A stretch of DNA of 64,000 nt from Nipponacmea schrenckii. Its lineage: Eukaryota; Mollusca; Gastropoda; Lottiidae. The stretch covers positions 8,122,001 to 8,186,000 of the forward strand of contig JAUJPP010000011.1 of assembly GCA_030562195.1 (NCBI GenBank), given 5' to 3'. Below the pieces are notes generated by a model, which made no database searches, was not told the DNA's origin, and saw only the letters and a program-made list of their open reading frames with translations. Below are positions 44,301-54,822 of the stretch, piece after piece (position 1 is the first letter of the stretch; each line of letters starts with the position of its first letter). The translations under genes and the position numbers were made by a program.

Positions 44301-46854
44301 AAATATTTCATGGACAGTCTAACAGTATGCTCGTACATCAGAGAGAGCAACAACGTCTATCCTATTACAACCCCAAATATTGCCTCTTGCGCTGTATTCC
44401 TGAAATTTCTGTTTTATAGTAATGTTTTACAGAGTGACATGGTCTATTTGGCTACATTCCAGAACGCTCCTAATAGAAAACAATTAAAAAATTCCACAAG
44501 TCGATTCTAGTTGCCAAGTTAAGCCTTAAATCGATAAGAGGTTATTTTATTCTAGAATCGGAAAGGTCACAGCGATATTAAACATTTATATATACAATAA
44601 TTACTTACTATTAACCAATTAAATTGTCCCTAGTAAGTCAATTAACCAATCACACACTCTATTTTCAATTTGAATAATCACTTATTACTGACTTGAATTG
44701 AAATTTATTACTGATTTTAGTTGTCTGTTTTTCTTTTAATACGTCAAACTATCAAGTAAGGAATTTTTATATTTTTGTATGAGACAAGAAATTTCGAGCT
44801 TTTAAGAAGAACCGTATAGTACATTACGTACCTGTAGTTGAATGCCGCTTTGGAATCTTGAATTTAAAGAAGTATTATCTAATCGGCTTCGACGCTTATC
44901 CTACTTGATAAACGTGTTCCTTTCCATGTTCATCACCGCATACCAGTGTCATACTCACTTCTATACTTCTAAACTTATATAGAATAGCTGAATATTGGTT
45001 AAATAGTAAATTTGTCGTTATTGGTTGCCATTGGTTTTGATTTCGATCGATGGGTGAAAGTCTGATGAGTTTGAATAAGTCATCTTCACTCACAATTTCA
45101 GTCGACGCAGCTGTAAATGGGTACGGATAATCCGGGAAAGATCAAGAGGTTTGACCAAAGATGAATTTGAAGAAAGGATCCTTAAGTTTCTTGGTTATAA
45201 TTGGTGTAGTTGACATGTCCTGTCTGTATCGGCAGAGAAAATGACGAGTTTTCGATATAAGACAACGATTAACATCCATCATTCTTACGAGACAATTTAT
45301 AACGACCTCTGATATTTTAATGGCACAAGGTGATTTATTCCTGTATTATTTTCATTTTTTCCATTTACACGTTTTTGCTTCGATATTGTTATATAAGAGT
45401 ATCTTAAGTTTTTGTTTCAGTCGTTTTATGTTTAACGTTTAAACGTTCTAAGGTGTTTCAATTCATTTCATTTTGGGTCCTCCGATGTTAAATATGATCC
45501 TTGCCATATAAAGCTAAGTGAAATGTTACATAGAGATGACACAGTCTGAGTGTGTCCATTAATCGACAATTAAAAGAAACCAAGGAAGTAAATTTGCTTT
45601 ACTTTAATAAGAACTGTTTCTATATTTTGAGCTATAATTTTGAAGGCAAAAAAAGCGTGAAAAGATGAGTAATGGAGAGAGATTTTATTTCCTCATTAAC
45701 AGCTGTATTTTATGTCGACTGTTGAAATTTAAATACAGGTAAATATTGAAACATCTGGTATAAACAAGAGTTTTCAGTTCCTGACACGACATAAACACTT
45801 TCTACCTCGCTTCATGCACGTACATTACGTGAGGTTTGTATTTCACTGCTCTGTATCGTATAGTACTTGAACAGATTTTAAGACTGCCTAATGTTTGAAG
45901 TATGGTGGGAAATGAAATGAATAGAGTTTTACGTCCTACTCTTCTGTACCTTATATGCTAATGAAGACGGCGAAGCATGGTGGGGCATTGTGTTGGAATT
46001 AATGAAATTCGGTTGCCATAATAGTCCCTTGGCATGAGAGACAATGAAGACAATTTGCTTAGTACGTACACAAGAACCCATCTTTATCAGAAAACGTTAC
46101 TGTGTAGGTTTTCTAAGCAATATTTTATCCCTATGTTTACCTCTTTTAAATAAACTGATAAATCAGTTCAATGATACAAACCCCTGGGATCGAGCCACAC
46201 AAGTTAATATTTAGTATACGAAGTAAGTAAAGTTGATTGATCGACCAGCATCACAGACTGTTTTCCAGTCTGAATCAACTGAATACAAGAATCGATGAAT
46301 CAGCGTTTCTTTCAAACACCAGAATAGAACATTAGACTGTAGAATTAGAGTTCAGTTCAAGGTCAGAAACTTTGCGATTCTCAAAAAGCACCAGAGCACT
46401 TCACCTTCCTTGACTCCCGTCATCTGGTTGAAATATTATTACTATATATAAGTATACAAAGAAACTTTAACCTTAAATGTAAAAAACGAACAAATCAATT
46501 TTGGAACCTACTTTCTATGTAAATACTTAAAAACTGTTCAGGATCGATAGAAACTCGACACCCGCAGTATATCTTGCTTGATATATGCAGTTTCGTCATT
46601 TCATTTCGTATAGTTCTCTTTACAATCGCGCTTAGGCAAATTATATCAACCACATGAAAAGACAAGCTTAGATGAGCAACATATGTAGCTTTTCTCGATT
46701 TCATTACTCCTGGGTCATAACGCCCTGATCTAAAAACGTCTTTTATTTTAAAGAGTTTTTTTATGTCCAATTTCTCACTTGATTTACTACCGAGTTTGGA
46801 TCAGTGCCAGCTTTATGTAATTTCATCGTTGTTATTGACAGGCCTTAATTCGTA
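41359..46854. other. No gene recognised; scattered repeats only
   Basis: AT-rich sequence. A lone 39-bp minisatellite unit lies at 43191-43245, a C run at about 43061-43071, and a 62-bp dispersed repeat at 45910-45972. A plus-strand 128-codon frame at 44124-44510 and a minus-strand 65-codon frame at 44896-45093 lack any family signature and are not called as genes. Confidence 0.45.
45910..45972 (+). repeat. 62-bp dispersed repeat, copy 2
   Basis: Contains AAATGAAATGAATAGAG, TTTTACGTCCTACTCTTCTG and GCTAATGAAGACGG. It is closely related to 20638-20702 and 53588-53648. Confidence 0.65.
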
Positions 46855-48165
46855 TTTATATGGAATATTGAGGAGTAACTAGGAATTTTGAGATGTAACT
46901 AGGGAATATTGAGATGTAACTAGGGAATATTGAGATATAACTAGGGAATATTGAGATATAACTAGGAATTTTGAGATGTAACTAGGGAATATTGAGATGT
47001 AACTAGGGAATATTGAGATATAACTATATTGAGATATAACTAGATAATGAGATGTAACTAGGGAATATTGAGATATAACTAGGGAATATTGAGATGTAAC
47101 TAGGGAATATTGAGATGTAACTAGGGATATTGAGATGTAACTAGGGAATATTGAGATATAACTATATTGAGATATAACTAGGGAATATTGAGATGTAACT
47201 AGGGATAATGAGATGTAACTAGGGAATATTGAGATATAACTATATTGAGATATAACTAGGAATTTTGAGATGTAACTAGGGAATATTGAGATGTAACTAG
47301 GGAATATTGAGATGTAACTAGGGAATTTTGAGATATAACTAGGAATTTTGAGATGTAACTAGGAAATATTGAGATGTAACTAGGGAATATTGAGATATAA
47401 CTATATTGAGGAATTTTGAGATATAACTAGGAATTTTGAGATGTAACTAGGGAATATTGAGATGTAACTAGGGAATATTGAGATATAACTATATTGAGAT
47501 ATAACTAGGAATTTTGAGATGTAACTAGGGAATATTGAGATATAACTAGGAATTTTGAGATGTAACTAGGGAATATTGAGATGTTACTAGGGAATATTGA
47601 GGAATAACTATATTGAGATATAACTAGGAATATTGAGGAGTAACTAGGAATTTTGAGATGTAACTAGGGAATATTGAGATGTTACTAGGGAATGTTGAGA
47701 TGTAACAAGGGAATATTGAAATGTAACTAGGGAACATTAAGATGTAACTAGGGAATATTGAAATGTAACTAGAGAATATTGAGATGTAACTAGGGAATAT
47801 TGAAATGTAACTAGAGAATATTGAAATGTAACTAGGGAATCTAGAGATATAACTAGGGAATATTGAGATATAACTAGGGAATTTTGAGATATAACTAGGG
47901 AATTTTGAGGTATAACTAGGGAATTTTGAGATATAACTAGGGAATATTGAGATATAACTAGGGAATATTGAGATATAACTAGGGAATATTGAGATATAAC
48001 TAGGGAATATTGAGATATAACTAGGGAATATTGAGATATAACTAGGGAATTTTGAGATATAACTAGGGAATTTTGAGGTATAACTAGGGAATTTTGAGGT
48101 ATAACTAGGGAATTTTGAGGTATAACTAGGGAATATTGAGGAGTAACTAGGAATTTAAAGATCAA
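46855..48165. repeat. 21-bp minisatellite, roughly 60 units
   Basis: The unit is GAGATATAACTAGGGAATAT + T, period 21, with shorter variants in the left half. Because 21 is divisible by three and the minus-strand unit lacks stops, the regular right part (47737-48165) forms a 142-codon open frame of SLVISQY heptads. The heptads vary just as the DNA unit does, so there is no sign of coding selection. Confidence 0.95.
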
Positions 48166-51061
48166 AGATGAAGAAGAAAATGACCTGTAAATCTCATTAA
48201 TAAGCAGATATGCAGAATAGTTGTTTAAAAATGAAAATCGCAGGATTCCTCTAAAACAAAAGAAATCTGAACATCAAACAAGGCGATACGTCACACTTTG
48301 TTTAAATCATGGATTTTGAATTCAATGTAGCTTTCCTGCAAAACCGTTTTAGATTTGATAGATTTTACAGAGTTTCTGCAAAATGCATGTGTACATTCTG
48401 ATATTAAATAATGTATTTGCTTGGTACTGTCTGTCGAGCAGGGGTATTTAAGTTACTTTCACATAGTAGATTAGTCATCATTGAAATTTAATATAATACA
48501 TCATAGAATACACAGTCTTCCTGAAAAACAACTTTCTTTTATCTCTTTGAGAAAAGCTGTTTCCTTGGGCGCTAATTACATATTGTTAACTATTATACTT
48601 ATAACAGAATGTTAAACAATTAAAAATCTCATTACTAGTCAATTCTATCTTATTGTTGCATTCTAGTCTGAGAAACTTCCCCGTGTTAATAAGTACCTTG
48701 TCTTAATTGGAATCATGCAAACAGGCAACGTTGAGCGATTACTTAAAGTAAGGCGCACAAGATGGATTGTTGTCCGTTGTAAATAAATAAATTTTTTTTT
48801 TCAAGTTTTCATCAGCAACACACGAAGGACATGGTTCAAAAGAAACATTTTTGTTTGCCACTTTGTTACATGACTTAAATCACACGTGACCACAAGGTTT
48901 GACTATATTATTCTACGTGACGAGATATTGTATGTTAATTGGTAGAGAACGGAAAATGTATCGTTAAAATAATTTTACGTACGAGCCAGACTCGAAACAG
49001 ATGTTTGGCGAAACTTTTTTTTTACAATATGCAAGTTTGATTTTCAAACAAATGTTTCTTGAAACAAAAAACCAATGCTCGCGTAGCCGTGTGAATGGGG
49101 CCTGTGACTAGAAATTTAAAAAAGACTCGTTGGACGCGTCGGACTCTGTAAAGACTGTAATCAGTGGGTAGCAACTGTGATCAACTGGAGGGTCACAAAT
49201 TAATGAGGTTCGACAAAATACCATTTATGCTAACGTATAGAAACAGATGATAACACAAAGTTAGGACAAAGATTGATCAGATTCTCTCACAGACACCTGT
49301 TGCCAGCAGCAGTAAAATATCGAATTATTCTCATTATCAGGTTCAATATCAATTTGCGTTCTGTTTTATTGTCTTCGTTGCACAAGTCCCAGTAACTGTT
49401 AGTAGTTTTTTCTTTCTGGGTTGTTGGTAGGGATTCGGTTGTTTAGATTCTGCTAGATCGATCTTACCTTATACAATCATTGTAGGCTTTTCTTAAATCA
49501 CCATATAAGTTTTAAAAAACAGTTGGATAGGCTTTAGTGATTGGCACAATAAGTTTTTGTTAATGAATAAAATCACTTTATATCTTTCGCACGCAATGTC
49601 CAGTCCTTACCTAAACCCTTGTTAGAGAAAACAATCCACCAAGACTCATAATTTACTGAGGTTTAATATCCTTCATAATAAACACAGCAATTTAAATCGA
49701 GGACGTTGTCACGGTGACATCACTGAATAATATCACGCCTTTCAAATTCCGATATAATATTACATTCTGATTAGAATTAGAGTGAATATAATATTTGTTG
49801 TCGAGATAGCTATCTAATGTTGATTCAGTCTCTTTTTTACAGTAAATATTCGCCTTGTAGGGTTTAAGTTTTCAAATTGTTATATCATATTTTTAACACT
49901 CCTACATTCAACGGATTTCAGTTTTTGATGGGAACGCCCAATAAATAAAAAAAATGCTTCATAAAGGACAAATATTTTGACTCAATATTTCGTGATAAAC
50001 TGTTAGTGGTAAGACTAGGAATACCAGTTTATAGTTTACTTCTATACTACCGATTGTATGTCTGATAATGACAGTGTTATACACCATAAAAAGTATATTC
50101 CATTATTAGTATCGCCAAAACTGGACAAGAAAATGTATTTTTGTAAAACATAGTTTATTGTATTAAACAAAAGATAAGGCACAAGTTACACAGACTTAGA
50201 TAATTCCCTTTCTTTAATAATTTGAGAAAATATTTATAAATTGGCGTATATTATAATTAAAGGGAAAGACAACATCGAAACAAAATAATAACACAAATGA
50301 AAGAGACGGAGTAAACTAATAGAAAATAATACCAAAAAATGAGAAGAAAATAAACATTACAAAAAAAATAGCATTGCAAGTTTATACCCACGTGTAATTC
50401 AGTGTCCCACTGCATATTGATTGACATTGCTTGTGTTCATTAGCTTCACATAGACAAATCAGATTTAATTGAGATAACTTTACGTCATTCTATACCATAT
50501 TATACCTAGCTTACAAATATATAATAATATTTATTCTAGGGATTATAAATATTTAAATATAATATAAGATATGTCGAGATTTTACTCAAGAAAAATATGA
50601 CCTTAATGTAAAGTTAAGTGATACTTCAGTTAATTTTTTTGTTTTTGCCTTCAAATAAAAAGTTCTATGGAGGGCTGTAGTTCATTTTGTTAACTTAACA
50701 ACAATATTTTCATTGCTTTATATCAGTCAGACAACCAAACAGTGGTCGATATTAAATCATGATTCACTTATTTGTCGTCAAATATTATAAAACCCGATCC
50801 CTGGTTGTACTCCATGTTAATCTAGTCTGTACAATATATACTACTTTATACTGCAAATGCCTTCTTCAGAAACACTTGAATAAGTAATAGAAGGGCGAAA
50901 AGCAATTTGATTATAATCTACTGAATTGTTTGTGAAGAAGGTATTTAGCCGAAACGTTATACAACAGGACAATAGTATGTATGTTTAATTGTTTTACCCT
51001 GTTATGGGAATTTATATAAAATTTTAAAAAACACCAGTTTGACTTTTTGAATTTTAACAAC
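48166..51061. other. No gene recognised
   Basis: AT-rich sequence. GTGTGAATGGGGCC at about 49089-49102 resembles the end of a MITE, but no partner end was found. Around 50834-50960 an imperfect inverted pair (GCCTTCTTCA and TGAAGAAGG) flanks CCGAAACGTT, a layout seen again in the foldback at 51.8 kb. Confidence 0.4.
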
Positions 51062-51203
51062 ACTCTGTGATATTGGTCTCTTTTTTTTTTATCTTGGTCT
51101 GTTATAGCCACTTAAGGTGTTTTTTCTTTGATATTGCTTTTACTATGTGGCTATATTGTCCCCTTTTGGTTCTGATGCGCCTCAATACATTTCTTTTTAT
51201 TTC
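51062..51203 (+). repeat. Dispersed SINE-like repeat, longest uninterrupted copy
   Basis: Runs from CTCTGTGATATTGG to GGTTCTGATGCGCC, then TCAATACATTTC. It matches the halves at 39755-39840 and 40755-40835 and the diverged copy at 26768-26943. A short AT microsatellite (about 51346-51368) follows. Confidence 0.55.
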
Positions 51204-51753
51204 ATATGCTAAAGTTTTGATGCAACTATATCCCCATCCGCTAGTTGGTTGAGTTGATGTTAAGTACGGTATATTATGTAATTAAGCATGACTGGCAGTG
51301 ACATATGTTATAGTGAATATTACATTACTCTTACATCATGGTTTATATATATATATATGTATATATGTATATTGAATTACCTGTATATACCTGGTATATA
51401 CCTTGTATATTATTAGTTAATATCGGGGCTATAATGACTCTAGTTATAATAAATGGAGAAGTGTTGTATGTCTATCTCACCTTGGAGTACGCTTGCCTAT
51501 TTTACAAATTTGTAATCTGCCTGTGAGGAATTTTCCAGTATATATTTGAGATAAAACTTACCACCCATCTCTTTCCTTGTCTTCTTTCTAGTCTTTGTAT
51601 CAAGTGCATCAAGGATACTTACAGTTTCTATTTCTTGAGAATTTCCCCAGATATGTGACTATTTGAAACTTTCCGATTATCGTTGGTTAAGGTCTGTAAA
51701 CAACCTGTAGGGCTTTTTATTGGCATTTAGAAAATGAGTTATAGCTTACAGGA

Positions 51754-51882
51754 CACAATTATATGGATAACAATTACTTTATTAAATAACTTGTTACGTT
51801 TCGACGAAGGTACTTCAGCGAGCAATGATTCGTTGAAACGTCGCAAGTATTTAATAAAGTAATTGTTATCCATATAATTGTG
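51754..51882. repeat. 129-bp foldback with 39-bp arms
   Basis: The left arm at 51754-51793 and the right arm at 51844-51882 are inverted repeats that differ by one inserted A (arm begins CACAATTATATGGATAACAA). The inner part contains a second, smaller inverted pair (ACGTTTC / GAAACGT). The full unit can form a nearly continuous hairpin. Confidence 0.9.
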
Positions 51883-52801
51883 AGCAGTTAACCTGTAGGA
51901 CATGGGGCCTTTTTCTCGTATGGTACAGGCTTTACATTTTCTCGACCGACCCGCAGACCAGGAAAACTAATATTTGATTACTAAGACTAAACGTTAATCA
52001 CTTATATCTTGACAATATGTTTTCATCATCAGTTTATCTATATTTAGATATTGCTATTGTTATACACACGTAACTTATTACTTCCCAAATAACTTCATTG
52101 ATAACACCTTGTAGTGTCCTGAAAATACTCAACGATGTACATGTACTAGTAAATGAATCCGACAGATTAGTTCCAATACCTTTACTGGATACCAATACCT
52201 CAGAAAATTGCAGTGCATTTTTTTTTTCACATTTAGCCTCTCCCGTACAAGTTGAAAGGGTTGACATCGCAATCTCTTAATGGCATCAAGGGTTTTGTAT
52301 TTTATTGTATTAACCTTATAAATATTTTTGTTGTACCAAATATATTAAATGTACTTTTACAGAAAACGTCTCACCGGCTAATAAAATGACGTGAATTTGT
52401 GTTTTGCTTGAAATGTAAAACTCTAATTTGATTCTAAACTAAGCTCATAATTCATTTAAATCATTTTCTTCATCGTCTACTTCAACCATCCACTTGCAGC
52501 AATTCATAATATTTCATTATACTTACAGACACTTTATTAGATAAATATACAGTAGATATCTCCCGGTGATATAAAATAAAAGTTGAATAATGTTATTTCG
52601 CTCTTGATGTAGTGTATGGCGCCACGATCAACCCGTAGAGAAAACTTAAAATATATACAAATTTGTTACATGCTCGTATGTAAGCCTTAGTAATGTAAAC
52701 TAGATAATATTGTATTGCTGTTACTATGTTTATTGGGAATGAGAGGACATCGGTTAGGTAATAATATAATTAATGAGTACATAACCAAAACACATAAGAA
52801 G

Positions 52802-52909
52802 TGTTGCATAGTTGGCCTATGCAATTAGAATCAGCAATTAAAAACGAAACTACAACTTATAACATATATTTCATGCTAATTCTAATTGCATAAGCCAACT
52901 ATGCAACAT
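52802..52909. repeat. 108-bp foldback with about 35-bp arms
   Basis: Arms TGTTGCATAGTTGGC...GAATCAGCA (52802-52835) and its inverted partner (52874-52909) differ at about three positions. The loop is about 38 bases. It is probably a small MITE-like foldback. The rest of 51.9-53.5 kb has no recognised gene. Confidence 0.85.
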
Positions 52910-53587
52910 TAAAATAGCTTTAAAGACCAAACATATACAAGATTGAATGCCCTCAATACAAATAAGTTTTTATCCAATATCATAATGTTGTATTTTGTAA
53001 AATGACTTTAAGTAACATTTGAACTGTACCCTTAACAGAAACTTAATTTATCTCAATCTAAATTAAAAGAAATAGATCGATTGCACTGAACTCAAAAGTT
53101 GTTTATAAAAACTCTAAATATAGTATTCAAAACATTAAGAATTATATACTTGTAGTTAAGATCGATTATAATCAATTCAAAATAAATTCAAAATTCAGTA
53201 AAATAGTGCTGAAATTTGAAAATCATCATTCATTTTTCTCATTTTTTCAAAATAAACTATTTTTTGGCGATCGATATTTGTCACATGTTTTGTAAAAGTT
53301 GAAAGATGATTAATAACGTATCGAGTCATTAACCTGTAATGAATCATGTTTTTAGGTCGAAATTAATTAATTTTTATATCTATCAACCAAATTTCCATTT
53401 TTTATATGAATCATTCAACGTGTCAGTTCTAACATATGAATGAAAATGTAAGTTAAAATTTTCAAGTGTACAAATATTGGATGTTTCATTATTAAATGAA
53501 ATGAATTAAGTGGTTTTCTGGATTTTTTTATGTGTACCGTGGAAACTGATAGCATCATTCCGACCTCCAATCAAATGTTTGTGGTTA

Positions 53588-53648
53588 AAATGACGTGAAT
53601 GGAGTTTTACGTCTTACTTTTTTGCACCTTATGGGCTAATGAAGACGG
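53588..53648 (+). repeat. 62-bp dispersed repeat, copy 3
   Basis: Contains GTGAATGGAGTTTTACGTC and CACCTTATGGGCTAATGAAG, then ACGG. The sequence ATGTTTGTGGTTAAA occurs on both sides (about 53575 and 53649), which looks like a target-site duplication of about 15 bases. Confidence 0.65.
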
Positions 53649-54016
53649 ATGTTTGTGGTTAAATACTAAAATGAAGTGCTTGATGAAGTCAAAATTTGGT
53701 TGTTTTTCACTATTAGTAGAATTACAGGAACCATTGGCGTCTGAAAATAGGAAAATGTAAATCGATGCTATCAGTGTCTCCGATACCCATGATACATTGA
53801 ATACATCTCTTTATACATGTAATCTCTTCAAGTTGTTCTTATTTTGTAATTAATGCAGATGAATTATTCAAACCATTCCACGTTGTTTCTTGTGTTTAGA
53901 TTACATTGTATTCAGAATAACAATTCCAATGCTATTATTATACTAAAAACATTATTTGTCAATTAACACATGCTAACGTTAGAATTCCAATCAAATATGG
54001 ATATTAGAATGGTAAT

Positions 54017-54041
54017 GAATAATAATAATAATAATAATAAG
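54017..54041. repeat. AAT microsatellite
   Basis: Seven to eight repeats of AAT/ATA in an AT-rich intergenic stretch. Confidence 0.9.
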
Positions 54042-54164
54042 TATAATGAAATATTATGAATTGCCGCAAGTGGATGGTTGAAGTAGACGATGAAGAAATA
54101 GATTCATGTGTTTTTTCATCCATTAAGCACATATTTCGAACAAAGTTTAATGCTTCGTAGACTC

Positions 54165-54460
54165 CTTTACCATTGGGTCTAGATTTTTAGCGGTGAAAGT
54201 CCACACCAGGCCGATTCTTTGAAACATTGCACAGGTCTCATATTTGTTGTTTTCCTAAGAATTAAGGATAAGTCAAATTAGAGGTAAGAACGAATATGAG
54301 GCCTGTGCCAATGCTATATTTGGGGTGAAAAAAACGCACCGGGGCGATTCTCGGAGGAATTGGCACACACCTCTGATTTCGTATTTTCCTTGGGGACTGG
54401 GAATAAGTCAAATTAGAGGTAAGAAGGATTGGAAATGTGGTATAATTCCACACCGTCCAC
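54165..54460. repeat. About 140-bp direct duplication upstream of the large gene
   Basis: Two related units, each with GGTGAAA, CGATTCT, TTTTCCT and ATAAGTCAAATTAGAGGTAA, lie in tandem. The first also contains an inverted pair (GCACAGGTCTCATATT at about 54229 and AATATGAGGCCTGTGC at about 54293, one mismatch). Function unknown. Confidence 0.65.
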
Positions 54461-54515
54461 GTCCTAATTATATTGGAAACATAATGTTATATTTGCTACT
54501 CTGTTTTATCGTTAC

Positions 54516-54822
54516 AGGTTCAACTTAATTGAAACAAGAAAAGAAGTTTCGAGTTAAAGATTCGAATGAGAGATGGAAGGCATATAGTTGGAATGAGCAA
54601 AAGCTAACTGAAGCTACAGATTCAAAATAATCCAAAAGTGCAATAATCAAAATAATCCAAAAGTGCAATAATAACACATTTTAGCCATTTTGTTTGGAGA
54701 CGATAATGTCAGACTATTGATTTGTCGTACAAACTTCATATATATATTAATCACTATGTTATGTTTGAAGTGATAGTGCCGTACCATCTCATTATATCAT
54801 CTACTAATTATCATTAATTAGA
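54516..54822 (+). promoter_or_regulatory. Splice acceptor and 5' untranslated part of the large gene's first coding exon
   Basis: TGTTTTATCGTTACAG ends at 54517 and looks like a good acceptor. The following 305 bases contain a short upstream ATG frame (ATG near 54568). An in-frame TAA at 54805-54807 lies just before the ATG at 54823, so that ATG is the first possible start in the long frame. Confidence 0.5.

Noticed and set aside
44124..44510. 128-codon plus-strand ORF rich in Pro/Ser
   Set aside because: No domain, no splice context, and composition follows a locally C-rich stretch; overlapping frames are equally open.
47737..48165. 142-codon minus-strand ORF of SLVISQY repeats
   Set aside because: It is the translation of a 21-bp minisatellite; frame is kept only because 21 is a multiple of three.
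49085..49105. MITE end (GTGTGAATGGGGCC)
   Set aside because: No matching inverted end found within a plausible distance.
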